In this document: piece by piece, positions 15,543 through 24,384 of the stretch
Position numbering within the stretch: position 1 is the stretch's first letter
Layout of the letters: each line of letters starts with the position of its first letter
Source of the DNA: an uncultured Spirochaetaceae bacterium
GTDB lineage: Bacteria; Spirochaetota; Spirochaetia; Sphaerochaetales; Sphaerochaetaceae
Reading direction: 5' to 3'
Assembly (NCBI GenBank): GCA_944392965.1
Contig: CALXYM010000005.1
Span: forward strand, 62,001 to 126,000
Length of the DNA: 64,000 nucleotides
The notes under the pieces: generated by a model
The model's database searches: none
What the model was told of the DNA's origin: nothing
The model's input: only the letters and a program-made list of their open reading frames with translations
Made by a program: the position numbers and the translations under genes

Positions 15543-17419
15543 AGAGAGGAAAGAAAGTCGATTATCTAGGAACATCACTGCGCCTGATGAGATATGTGGC
15601 ATCTACATATAAACTACAGTTCTTCTTCGTCGTGATTGCAATCATCATCAGCTCCGTAGGTGGAATGGCAGGGCCGCTGTTCCTGCTCTTTCTCATCGAT
15701 GATTTCATCACACCGCTGATCGGAAGTGCTAATCCCGATTTCACGGCTCTTTTTCATGCAGTCCTCCTCTTCGGAGGAATATACGTGATAGCCGTCATTG
15801 CAACATACGTCTATAACCGCCTCATGGTCAACATCGGACAGGGAGTATTGAAAAGAATCCGAGATGAGATGTTCACGCACATGCAGAGCCTCCCGATCTC
15901 ATATTTCGACACTCACAGCCATGGTGAGGTCATGAGCCTCTATACGAATGATACGGACACTCTACGTCAGATGATAAACCAGTCGATACCCATGACGTTC
16001 TCAGCTCTCATCTCGGTGATCGTGACCTTCACTGTCATGGTATTCCTCTCCCCTCACCTGACGGTACTTACCCTTATCATGATCGCCATCATGCTTGCGG
16101 TGACGAAATTCATCGCATCAAAGAGCGGCAAATACTTCATTGCACAGCAGAGTGACATAGGAAAGGTGAACGGATACATCGAAGAGATGATGAGCGGAGA
16201 GAAGGTCATAAAGGTGTTTACCCATGAAAAGAAGGTGATCGAGGAGTTCGATGCACTTAATGGAAAGCTTGGAAAGAGCGCCTATAAGGCAAACAAGTAT
16301 GCGAACATACTAATGCCGATAATGGGAAACATCGGGAACCTGCATTACGTACTCACCGTATTCGTTGGCACAATCCTCACCCTCACTGGCCTTGCCCCTA
16401 CCCTCACCCTTGGTGCACTTGCGACATTTCTGCAGATGACGAGAAGCTTCAATCAACCATTCAGCCAGATTGCGCAGCAGTCGAATGCCATCATCATGGC
16501 CCTTGCGGGAGCAGAGAGGATATTCCGCCTCATAGAAGAGAAGAGCGAGATGGATGAAGGGTATGTGACGCTTGTGAACGTGAAGGATGACGGGAGAGGA
16601 AACATTAGTGAATGCAATGAAAGAACGGACAGATGGGCTTGGAAGAATCCCCACCATATTGGAGAGGCGGACGCCTACAGACCACTTGAAGGGGATGTCA
16701 GATTCGTTAATATGAGTTTCGCATATGACGGCCTGCATACAGTTCTCAGTGATATAAGCCTCTATGCCAAACCCGGACAGAAGATAGCGTTCGTCGGCTC
16801 AACAGGTGCGGGAAAGACCACGATAACCAATCTTCTGACACGCTTTTACGATGTGCAGGATGGAAAGATACGTTATGACGGAATCAACATCAACAAGATA
16901 AAAAAGGATGATTTAAGGAGAAGTCTGGGAATGGTACTTCAAGATACTCATCTCTTCTCCGGTTCGATAATGGAGAACATACGTTACGGCAGGCTTGATG
17001 CGAGCGATGAGGATGTCATAAAGGCAAGTAAGCTGGCATACGCACACGATTTCATAATGAATCTTCCAAACGGATATGACACTGTGATCTCAGCAGATGG
17101 AAGCGAGCTCAGTCAAGGGCAGTGTCAGCTCATAAGCATTGCACGGGCTGCGGTTGCGGATCCTCCCGTACTCATTCTCGATGAGGCTACAAGCAGCATC
17201 GACACGAGAACAGAGCAGATAGTACAGAAAGGAATGGATGCTCTGATGAAGGGCAGGACGACCTTCGTAATAGCCCACCGCCTGAGCACGATAGTCAACA
17301 GTGATGCGATCATGGTTCTAGAAAAAGGAAGAATCATCGAACGCGGAACACATGATGAACTTTTAAAACGGAAGGGAACCTATTACCAGCTCTACACGGG
17401 AGCACTTGAACTGGATTGA
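15539..17419 (+). CDS. ABC exporter half-transporter, catalytic subunit
   Basis: A 626-residue half-transporter with six transmembrane helices (about residues 20-330) and a C-terminal ATPase domain (about 385-626). It has a canonical Walker A GSTGAGKTT, Walker B LILDEATSSID with the catalytic Glu, and the switch His in FVIAHRLST. The signature is the altered LSQGQ, which faces the degenerate site of the partner. A 40-60 residue insert between the two domains (DDGRGNISECNERTDRWAW region) is common in the longer subunit of such pairs. Its start overlaps the first subunit by 4 bp. A hairpin follows. Confidence 0.92.
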   Translation: MKRGKKVDYLGTSLRLMRYVASTYKLQFFFVVIAIIISSVGGMAGPLFLLFLIDDFITPLIGSANPDFTALFHAVLLFGGIYVIAVIATYVYNRLMVNIGQGVLKRIRDEMFTHMQSLPISYFDTHSHGEVMSLYTNDTDTLRQMINQSIPMTFSALISVIVTFTVMVFLSPHLTVLTLIMIAIMLAVTKFIASKSGKYFIAQQSDIGKVNGYIEEMMSGEKVIKVFTHEKKVIEEFDALNGKLGKSAYKANKYANILMPIMGNIGNLHYVLTVFVGTILTLTGLAPTLTLGALATFLQMTRSFNQPFSQIAQQSNAIIMALAGAERIFRLIEEKSEMDEGYVTLVNVKDDGRGNISECNERTDRWAWKNPHHIGEADAYRPLEGDVRFVNMSFAYDGLHTVLSDISLYAKPGQKIAFVGSTGAGKTTITNLLTRFYDVQDGKIRYDGININKIKKDDLRRSLGMVLQDTHLFSGSIMENIRYGRLDASDEDVIKASKLAYAHDFIMNLPNGYDTVISADGSELSQGQCQLISIARAAVADPPVLILDEATSSIDTRTEQIVQKGMDALMKGRTTFVIAHRLSTIVNSDAIMVLEKGRIIERGTHDELLKRKGTYYQLYTGALELD

Positions 17420-17437
17420 CAGCCTATGAAAAAAGAA

Positions 17438-17468
17438 GGGAGCGTCTAAGGATTATTCCGGCGCTCCC
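17438..17468 (-). terminator. Terminator between convergent ABC and PII-like genes
   Basis: GGGAGCG (17438-17444) pairs with CGCTCCC (17462-17468) across a 17-nt loop. On the minus strand it runs into TTCTTTTTTC, a good T tract for the PII-like operon. It may also end the ABC transcript. Confidence 0.65.
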
Positions 17469-17490
17469 CTCACTTTCTCAGCTGATTTAA

Positions 17491-18084
17491 TCAGCCAAGA
17501 GAAACGAAATTTTTCACAGGAATGGTAAAAAGTATTCCCATTCCCTTCTTCTTAAGACACTCGAGGTTTCTTACTACCTCGCAGACTTTTGCAGAAACAT
17601 CACTTTTAGCTACGATGAGCAGGATCTCCTTCTCAGGAACTATGGAAATACCGAAGAACTTCGCATCCTCCTCACTAGCGGTTCCATGGGCGTTTATGAC
17701 GGTTCCACCGCTGGCTCCGGCCTTTCGCGCTGCAGCCATAACATCCTCGCTGTAACCCTTTTCCACTATTACTTCTATCATTTCCCATTCTCTGTCCATC
17801 TCTTTGTCCTCTCCTCTATTCGCATCCATTATGAAAGCTACACCATTCTTGCTCTTAGCCTTTACAGCACTAGAAACGACGGCATCCACGACATCTTCTC
17901 CAAGAAGGCTCATTATGACCTCCTTTCTCGTATCACCGAGACCAAGGACGGAAAGAATGCTGCTTGAAGCTGTTCCACGGGCATAGCAGATAGTACCACC
18001 TCCGGCACCCTCATCCCTCATGGCCTTCATTATCCTCTGTCCCTCTCCTTTCTGGACGATGGCAAGCAAAAGATAATTCCTCAT
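17491..18084 (-). CDS. Tandem PII-like regulatory protein
   Basis: 197 residues made of two PII/GlnB-like halves. Half 1 (about 1-95) has YLLLAIVQKGEGQRIMKAM and GGGTICYARGTASSS. Half 2 (about 100-197) has EVIVEKGYSEDVMAAARKAG and SGGTVINAHGTASEED, then FGISIVPEKEILLIV. PII proteins bind nucleotides and small effectors and gate membrane transporters or enzymes. The conserved uridylylation Tyr loop of true GlnB/GlnK is not seen. The gene overlaps the DUF1538 membrane gene upstream by ATGA, and PII-like proteins are known neighbours of DUF1538. It is therefore likely to control that membrane protein. It is the last gene of a four-gene minus-strand operon. Confidence 0.82.
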   Translation of the reverse strand: MRNYLLLAIVQKGEGQRIMKAMRDEGAGGGTICYARGTASSSILSVLGLGDTRKEVIMSLLGEDVVDAVVSSAVKAKSKNGVAFIMDANRGEDKEMDREWEMIEVIVEKGYSEDVMAAARKAGASGGTVINAHGTASEEDAKFFGISIVPEKEILLIVAKSDVSAKVCEVVRNLECLKKKGMGILFTIPVKNFVSLG

Positions 18085-19529
18085 TTTCTCTCCTCCTTCT
18101 TCTTCAAAGCCCTCTGATATATTATACCAAGAATCTCGATACAGAGTATCGGCATCATCGCGATAAGACCAATCATACCAAAACTCGCAGTCGCGATATT
18201 TCCACCCATGCTCGTAGCCGCTCCAATTGCGAAAGGAAGGAGGAAGGTCGAGCTCATCGGACCTGTGGCAACTCCTCCGCTATCGAATGCAATACCGACG
18301 AAGAGGGATGGAGTATTCTTCAGAAGAAGGAGAATCAGGATATATCCGGGAAGAAGGAAATACCAGATCGAGAGCGAATACAGAATCCTCACCATTGCAA
18401 AAAAGACTGCCAATGCAACTCCCAGGCACATTGCGATGAACATCACTCTTCGCTGTATATGCCCCTGTGTAACTTCTTCAACCTGTCTGGTGAGAACCCA
18501 TATCGCAGGTTCGGCAAGTACGACCGACGCTCCGAGAAGAAAACCGACGAAACAAAGCCCAACCTTAGAAAAAGACGCAAGCGCCATTCCTATGTTCGTA
18601 GCCGTCGGCATGAAGAAGCAGTTGACCGCAAAGAGGAAGATTATAAGACCGATATAGGTATAGAAGATACCGATGAACATCCTCACAGTCTGCATTTTAG
18701 GCATCTTCATCACAAAAACCTGCATGAACACACAGATGAGGACAAGTGGAAGAAGGGATGAAGAGACCTCCTTGATAACGGAGAGGAGCTTAGCGATATT
18801 ACCTAGATTCTCCTCAGATGAAGTTATTTCCGTATTCAGGTTTCCACTGTATATTAAACCAAGGATCAGTACGAACAGAACAGGTCCTATAGATGCAAGC
18901 CCCGCATAACCGAACGAGGAGTCATCCCCATCACTCTTACTCTCGCTTATACCAAGTCCTAGGGCCATGATGAACGGTACTGCCATCGGTCCGGTAGTAG
19001 CTCCTCCCGCATCGAACGCCACAGAGACGAAGAACTCATCAACAAATGCGGCAATGGCAAAAAGAAGTACGACAGCGATTGCAAGTGTGATTTTAAGCGA
19101 CCAGTTCAAGATGCTTCTCAAAAATGAGATTGCAACAAACACCCCCACTCCAATACTGATTGTGAGAGTGAGCATCATGACCGTGATCAGTGGATTGATC
19201 TGATGTACCTGATTTGCAAGAACCTGAACGTCCGGTTCCGCGATTGTTATGATTGATCCAAGAAAGAATCCCGTTAAAAGCAGAAGAGAGACACTCTTCT
19301 TCTGAGTTACCTTCGCACCGATCTGATTACCAACGGGAATAAGACCTACATCCACACCGACGAGGAATATCGTGAGACCAAGGATTACGAGGACTACAGA
19401 AAAAATAAACTCAACGAATGAGACCCCATCCGTTGAGAAAACGTTCAAACTTAATCCTGCGACAGCGGCTATAAGCGCTATCGGCAGGACAGAAACTGCT
19501 GTTTCTTTCAGCTGTTTAACAAACCCCAT
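18081..19529 (-). CDS. DUF1538 integral membrane protein (duplicated domain)
   Basis: 482 residues, very hydrophobic, about 12 predicted membrane segments in two homologous halves. The halves repeat the same motifs in order: GLTIFLVGVDVGLIPVGNQIG and GLIIFLFAVNCFFMPTATNIG; then TIAEPDVQVLANQV and VLAEPAIWVLTRQV; then AFDAGGATTGPM and AFDSGGVATGPM. The internal repeat and the Gly-rich TGPM motifs look like a transporter with two-fold pseudo-symmetry, but no DUF1538 protein has a firmly known substrate. The PII-like gene overlaps its end. Upstream are a one-span protein and a Na+-pump beta subunit, so a sodium-linked transport role is plausible but inferred. Confidence 0.85.
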   Translation of the reverse strand: MGFVKQLKETAVSVLPIALIAAVAGLSLNVFSTDGVSFVEFIFSVVLVILGLTIFLVGVDVGLIPVGNQIGAKVTQKKSVSLLLLTGFFLGSIITIAEPDVQVLANQVHQINPLITVMMLTLTISIGVGVFVAISFLRSILNWSLKITLAIAVVLLFAIAAFVDEFFVSVAFDAGGATTGPMAVPFIMALGLGISESKSDGDDSSFGYAGLASIGPVLFVLILGLIYSGNLNTEITSSEENLGNIAKLLSVIKEVSSSLLPLVLICVFMQVFVMKMPKMQTVRMFIGIFYTYIGLIIFLFAVNCFFMPTATNIGMALASFSKVGLCFVGFLLGASVVLAEPAIWVLTRQVEEVTQGHIQRRVMFIAMCLGVALAVFFAMVRILYSLSIWYFLLPGYILILLLLKNTPSLFVGIAFDSGGVATGPMSSTFLLPFAIGAATSMGGNIATASFGMIGLIAMMPILCIEILGIIYQRALKKKEERK

Positions 19530-19813
19530 TATTTCTCACTCTTATCCTTCTTTTTTCCAGTCAGAGCATTAAGAACAATAAGAACGATAAACAGGATTCC
19601 CATTGCGGCTGCAAGCAATCCCCAACGAGAGAATGCAATCCCTGCAACCTGAGAGGAATGATAATTTTCAGCCATGATCGCGGAAACCATCTCTGACGTG
19701 CTTGCTCCTGATTCAAGCATTGTCCCGATTTCATTAATCTGTTCGACGGTCAGCTCTCCCTGGGATTCTGCAATCAACTGATCTATAGTAGCCTGGTCAA
19801 GTGTATTATTCAT
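19529..19813 (-). CDS. One-span membrane protein between oadB-like and DUF1538 genes
   Basis: 94 residues from the chosen ATG. The N-terminal ~60 residues are soluble, acidic and helical (NNTLDQATIDQLIAESQGEL, then EQINEIGTMLESG). A single transmembrane helix (about residues 64-84) and a short Lys-rich tail (GKKKDKSEK) follow. The ATG at 19811-19813 is preceded by GGAGG at good spacing; an upstream ATG at 19825 is inside that site. Size and place next to a beta subunit recall OadG/GcdD-type small subunits of Na+-pumping decarboxylases. However, those have the helix at the N-terminus, so the likeness is positional only. Its stop and the DUF1538 start share one base. Confidence 0.65.
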   Translation of the reverse strand: MNNTLDQATIDQLIAESQGELTVEQINEIGTMLESGASTSEMVSAIMAENYHSSQVAGIAFSRWGLLAAAMGILFIVLIVLNALTGKKKDKSEK

Positions 19814-19824
19814 TGCAACCTCCA

Positions 19825-20955
19825 TTAACCGTTGAATGCTGATACGACATTCATGACATTATTCACATGTGGTAACAGATAGGAAAGGAGAAGTCCTCCT
19901 GCGAGAACACTTCCAATCTGACCGGACACGTTCGCACCAAGTGCGAATGGAAGGAGGTGATTCTGCTTATCAGCCTCGATTCCAACCTTCTGGACAACAC
20001 GGGAAGACATTGGGAATGCGGAAATTCCAGCACCACCGATAAGAGGATTGATCTTCTTGTCCTTCTTGAGGAAGATGTTTGCAATCTTGATGAATACAAC
20101 ACCACAAGCCGTGTCAAAAGCAAATGCTACAAGTCCGAAAACCATGATCATTATAGTCTCTGGTCTCAGGAGTGACGGGCCGGACATCATCGGGGAAATC
20201 GCAAGTCCAAGAAGCAATGTGATGAGCGGGCTGAGCATGTTCTGAGCCGCAAGTGAGAGGCTGTCAAGTACACCGCACTCCCTTAAGAGGTTACCGAACA
20301 TGAGCATACCGACGAGTGCCGCTGAGTCTGGTGCAAGCCAGCTGCAGACGATCGTGGTAAGAATCGGGAAGAGAATCCTTGTGGTCTTACTCACAGCCTT
20401 TGCACTGTAGTGCATCCTGATACATCTCTCCTTCTTTGTCGTACATGCCTTAAGGACTATAGGCTGTATCATAGGAACAAGAGCCATGTAACAGTAGGCT
20501 ACCACGAGGATCGCCGCCACATAATTGGACTGCAGACGCTGGGATACGAGAATGGCCGTAGGTCCATCGGCAGCACCGATGATACCGATTGATGCAGCAT
20601 CGTTGAGTGGGAATCCGAGAAGGGATGCGATAAGCATCGAAATGAAGATTCCACCCTGCCCTGCAGCTCCAATGAAGATGAGCCAAGGCTTCGAAATCAG
20701 CGGTCCGAAATCGATCATCGCACCAATTCCGATAAACAGAAGAAGTGGGAATGCCTCTGCACTCTCAATACCGACATTGTAAAGCCACTGCAGGATAGCA
20801 TTGTCCTGTAACATGACAGAACCCGGTATGTTGACGAGAATCGCGCCAAATCCCATAGGAAGTAGTAGGGTTGGCTCCATCTCCTTTTTAATTGCGAGGT
20901 AGATGAGCAACAGTCCTACACAAATCATAATTATTTGACTGGTTAATTCGTTCAT
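19825..20955 (-). CDS. Na+-translocating decarboxylase beta subunit-like membrane protein
   Basis: 376 residues with about ten membrane helices. It matches the OadB/GcdB/MmdB family: GIGAMIDFGPLI, the conserved GIIGAADGPTAI with the channel-region Asp, MMSGPSLL, GGAGISAFPMSSRV and a final FALGANVSGQIGSV. Beta subunits carry Na+ across the membrane while biotin-CO2 is decarboxylated on the alpha subunit. No alpha (carboxyltransferase) or biotin-carrier gene is in this operon or elsewhere in the window. Either the subunit works with a distant decarboxylase or the operon is a different Na+ device. No SD is visible before the ATG. First gene of the operon. Confidence 0.88.
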   Translation of the reverse strand: MNELTSQIIMICVGLLLIYLAIKKEMEPTLLLPMGFGAILVNIPGSVMLQDNAILQWLYNVGIESAEAFPLLLFIGIGAMIDFGPLISKPWLIFIGAAGQGGIFISMLIASLLGFPLNDAASIGIIGAADGPTAILVSQRLQSNYVAAILVVAYCYMALVPMIQPIVLKACTTKKERCIRMHYSAKAVSKTTRILFPILTTIVCSWLAPDSAALVGMLMFGNLLRECGVLDSLSLAAQNMLSPLITLLLGLAISPMMSGPSLLRPETIMIMVFGLVAFAFDTACGVVFIKIANIFLKKDKKINPLIGGAGISAFPMSSRVVQKVGIEADKQNHLLPFALGANVSGQIGSVLAGGLLLSYLLPHVNNVMNVVSAFNG

Positions 20956-21212
20956 AGTGACAAATATAAACGAAATACAAAATCAAATAAAGCATGAAAA
21001 CAGTCAAGTTACCAATTTTCTTGAATCTCGTATGCAGTAAAACAGTCAAGATTCTGAAGGAAACCAAGAATCATCGCTATCAGCTATAACTAAATCAATG
21101 AAATTCTCCCCCTTTATTGCTCATCTACTGCTTCTATGGTAATGTAGCCCTTTGGGGATTGACCGCAGAGAGAACGGTAATCCACATTTATCTCTGGAGG
21201 TATGAAACTAAA

Positions 21213-22160
21213 ATGGAAAAGAAAAGAGACTGGATTACAACACTGCCTGCCGTATTTCTACTGGCAATGCTCTGCTGTTTTTTATGGGGAAGCGCTACCC
21301 CTTCAATAAAAATTGGATATGAGCTGTTCGGAATAGAATCATCCGACACTCTCGACATAATCCTTTTCGCTGGAATAAGATTCTTCCTTGCAGGCATACT
21401 TGTAATATTATTCCAATCTATTGCAAGTAAACAGCTTATAAAACCTGAAAAAGGCTCTATTCCATCAATTATAAAGCTCGCGTTCGCACAGACGATTATC
21501 CAGTATTTCTGTTTTTATATCGGGCTTGCACACACAAGCGGGGTAACGGGAACCATCATATCAGGAGCCAGCGGCTTCTTCTCAATCCTCCTGGCTGCAC
21601 TGATATTCAAGTATGAGAAGATGACCGGAGCGAAGATCCTCGGCTGTATACTCGGACTTGGAGGCATCATAATAATGAATGTCACACCAGGGGAAGCCAC
21701 AACATTCTCTTTCTCCTTCCTTGGAGAGGGGCTTGTACTCCTTTCAACGATAAGCCTTGCCGTCTCAGGCATAATAGTCAAGAAGTATTCAAAGAAATTC
21801 AATGTCGTAATGCTTTCCGGATACCAGTTCATATTCGGTGGCTTCATCATGATAATAGTCTCTCTTATCCTCGGAGGAAGAATCACTCTGGTATCAAATC
21901 CCCTTGCGTATGTTCTCATGCTCTACATGGCACTGATTTCAGCGGTCGCCTATTCAGTATGGGGTACGCTTTTAAAGTACAACGATGTGAGCAAGGTCAC
22001 GATATTCAACTTCATGACTCCCCTTTTCGGAGTACTCCTTTCTGCTATCTTCCTCGGAGAGAAGGAAGAAGCGTTGCAGCTTAACAAGCTTATATCCCTC
22101 ATTCTCGTATGTCTCGGAATATACATAGTAAACAGGAAGCACAGAGAAAGAACAGCCTGA
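21213..22160 (+). CDS. DMT superfamily (EamA) transporter
   Basis: 315 residues with ten predicted membrane helices in two EamA repeats (about residues 10-145 and 160-305). Markers are CCFLWGSATPSIKIGYE in helix 1 and SGVTGTIISGASGFFSILLA around helix 4. The second repeat ends with FNFMTPLFGVLLSAIFLGE. Members of this family export amino acids, nucleotides or other small metabolites; the substrate cannot be told. I start at the ATG at 21213 (MEKKRDW), since upstream residues in the open frame are not membrane-protein-like; a GGAGG lies 12 nt before it. A strong terminator follows. It is read away from the OadB-like operon. Confidence 0.88.
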   Translation: MEKKRDWITTLPAVFLLAMLCCFLWGSATPSIKIGYELFGIESSDTLDIILFAGIRFFLAGILVILFQSIASKQLIKPEKGSIPSIIKLAFAQTIIQYFCFYIGLAHTSGVTGTIISGASGFFSILLAALIFKYEKMTGAKILGCILGLGGIIIMNVTPGEATTFSFSFLGEGLVLLSTISLAVSGIIVKKYSKKFNVVMLSGYQFIFGGFIMIIVSLILGGRITLVSNPLAYVLMLYMALISAVAYSVWGTLLKYNDVSKVTIFNFMTPLFGVLLSAIFLGEKEEALQLNKLISLILVCLGIYIVNRKHRERTA

Positions 22161-22222
22161 CAAAGATCACTCTCAGCTTTCAGGAATGGGAATCCTCTTT
22201 CAGAGGGCTGACCATCAGACCA

Positions 22223-22257
22223 AGACCCTGTCTTTTCCAACGACAGGGTCTATCTTT
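22223..22257 (+). terminator. Terminator of the EamA transporter gene
   Basis: A perfect 10-bp stem (AGACCCTGTC at 22223-22232, GACAGGGTCT at 22242-22251) is followed by ATCTTTTTTC. Intron copy 2 ends 30 nt further on. Confidence 0.88.
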
Positions 22258-22302
22258 TTTCTTCATTGCAATGGATAACGGTTCTTGGTGATCGCGTAGA
22301 CC

Positions 22303-22370
22303 CTCACGGGATTATTTCCCGTGAGTAGCCCCGCACAGAACCGTACGTGCGCAATTAACGCATACGGCTC
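22303..22370 (-). ncRNA. Group II intron domains V and VI, copy 2
   Basis: The same 33-nt domain V (22338-22370) and CTCACGGG/CCCGTGAG domain VI hairpin (22303-22325) as copy 1, at an offset of 17167 bp. Confidence 0.85.
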
Positions 22371-22383
22371 TTCAAGTCAGCAT

Positions 22384-23672
22384 TCAGCTCCATATCTGAA
22401 CCTTTATCGATGGAGGTGTGATGTAGTACATCCATATGCGCTTAAGTTTCTCCCATGAGAATCTGTCCTTTTGACTTCTGCGTCTCATGGTTACAAGAAA
22501 TCTTCTCTTCACATATTCATAGAAACCGCTTATCGCTTTGAGATTACCGTTTACACCGTAGTAGTTACAATGCCCTTGCAGTTTGAGATTCAGCAGTTTC
22601 ATGGTGTCTGCGAGAGGCTTATGCCTCCTCTCATTTAGCCATTGCTTGACTGCTCCTCTCTTTGCTTTGAGTTTCTTCTTGCTCGTGGTGACCCTTACCA
22701 TGTAATATCCTTTGCGCGCCTTTCCGTTGGAGAAGTGAATCCGAGGAAATCGAAGCTCTCTTTTGTACCCTTGAACCGCCCGAACGGGAGAATCTTCGTC
22801 TTCTCCTCTGCTAATTCAAGAGAGAACCTTTCCATGCGAACCCTTAGTGCCTCCATGACACTCTCTGCCTCATCCTTGTTCTCGAAGAGTATGAGGAAGT
22901 CATCAGCATATCTTACGAAGCATGAATAGCCCCTGAGCCTTGGTTTTACCGCTTTCTCAAACCAGAGATCCAGCACGTAATGCAGATAGACATTTGCGAG
23001 CACTGGAGAGATTAGTCCGCCTTGCGGAGTGCCTTTGTCGCTGTCCATTATTTCCGTGCCTTCCATTACACCTGCAATCAGAAAACGCTTGACGTATCTT
23101 ATGAAGTTCTTGTCTGCAATGTCATGCTCTAGGAACTTGATGAGCCATTCATGGTTGACGTTGTCAAAGAATCCTTTGATGTCCGCTTCAAGAACGTAAT
23201 TCACCTTGTTTCTCATGACCGCATTATTTATCGTCTTCACTACGTCATGAGCGCTTCTTCCCGCTCTGAACCCGTGTGAGCAGTCTAGGAACCTTTCCTC
23301 ATATACGGCATTGAGAATATCGGCCATCACTCCTTGTACGAGCCTGTCCTCGTACGAAGGTATGCCTAACGGCCTCATCTTCCCATTAGTCTTTGGAATA
23401 TAGGTCCTTCTTACAGGTAGAGGCCTATACGAGAACTTCTTCATCCTCTCTAGGAGATTGCTGATGTTCTCTTCTAGGTTTTCGCCGTATTCAGCTTTGC
23501 TTACTCTATCCACACCCTTAGCCTTGTTTGCTGGCTGTTTCAAATGCATTGCTATAAGGCTTTCCCTGTTCACATTGCTCATAAGGTTCTCAACCCTCGC
23601 ATAAGTGCGAGACTGTCGCCTTATTTCCTCGATTCCATTTGCCATGAATTTATTCACCTCCCGTGTGTTCAT
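22384..23672 (-). pseudogene. ltrA: Group II intron reverse transcriptase/maturase, frameshifted (copy 2)
   Basis: Same two-frame structure as copy 1: the RT part at 23672-22695 (YADD at residues 255-258) and the domain X part at 22701-22384. The frameshift after FLGFT is at the same base as in copy 1, so it predates the last duplication. Either the intron still moves (by ribosomal frameshifting or by a maturase made elsewhere), or both copies came from a shared already-broken source that was mobilised in trans. Confidence 0.85.
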
Positions 23673-24144
23673 GTTTTCCTCTCGGAATCACTAACTTGCC
23701 ATCCCCTTCGCTCCATCTGCTTTCACACACTTCATCGCTACTATGAGATGGTCTGACTTCTGCCGGATTTTCATACATCCTTTTCCGTTTATAGGCTTCG
23801 GTTGCATTTACTGCTCCCGCAGAATCCAGCAGACCTCCCAGGTACGCACATAGCACCTTGCACGCTCGCCGAGCTCTACGACCCCGGTGGAGCTCATCAG
23901 TCCCTCGCCTTTTCGGTTTCTGATGTTGTTGCCTGCTACTGTAGTTAGAGTATCGGCTTCCACTTATTGATGTAACGAGGCTCAATCACTTCACTTCCGT
24001 TTCGGCTCTCGTGCTTTCCGTCCTACGCTTAATGCTGACCTCACGACCTCGCATCCAAGGACTAGATACCGACTGCTGGCTAGGCTTTATCGGGCAAGGA
24101 GTTTCACCTTGCTATGCTATGCACGCCGAACTGGCGCACAACTA

Positions 24145-24165
24145 CCCACACTTAAGAAGAGCGGG
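24145..24165 (-). repeat. Stem-loop at the 5' exon of intron copy 2 (IS200/IS605-like right end)
   Basis: CCCGC (24165-24161) pairs with GTGGG (24149-24145) around an 11-nt loop on the minus strand, in the context GGAAGC-stem-TAGTT. Right ends of IS200/IS605-type elements share this layout, with the tnpB stop codon in or near the hairpin loop, as here. Confidence 0.6.
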
Positions 24166-24298
24166 CTTCCGGCTTCAGCGCCAGCTGCTTGCTCAGGAAA
24201 ACCTGCTCAAGTCTTACGTTAGCTCCACCGGAGTACATATGCGTCCCACATACGTGCAGAGATTTTCCTGCCCTGCAAGCAGCTAATTGAAGTATTCC
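24152..24298 (-). pseudogene. tnpB: C-terminal remnant of a tnpB-like gene
   Basis: A 48-codon open frame ends inside the right-end hairpin. Its last part (CGTHMYSGGANVRLEQVFL, then LALKPEARSS) follows the pattern of TnpB/OrfB tails, which end GGxxLKxE...KQEA within the element's right-end hairpin. The catalytic RuvC and zinc-ribbon parts are absent; upstream the frame stops at 24299-24301. A dead fragment of an IS200/IS605-family element, later hit by the intron. Confidence 0.55.
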
Positions 24299-24384
24299 TT
24301 ACGATTCATCTCCATTCTATAGAGATATGGTGTCTTCTCGATATTTTTTGATAAATGCATAAAAACATGGAATACCTTCCAGCA

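Larger units (their letters stand above)
22288..24139 (-). mobile_element. Group II intron, copy 2 (probably class IIC), 1852 bp
   Basis: Same length and structure as the copy at 5121-6972, and no difference was noticed in the lines compared, so the copy is recent. Minus strand 5' end GTGCGCC at 24139, 3' end GATCAC at 22288. The 5' exon ends in a small stem-loop and a TAGTT spacer, matching hairpin-plus-5-nt in copy 1. Here the hairpin is the tail end of a tnpB-like remnant. The two 3' exons are unrelated (the minus strand continues CAAGAACC here, ATCATTTG in copy 1), as expected for separate insertions. Confidence 0.88.
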
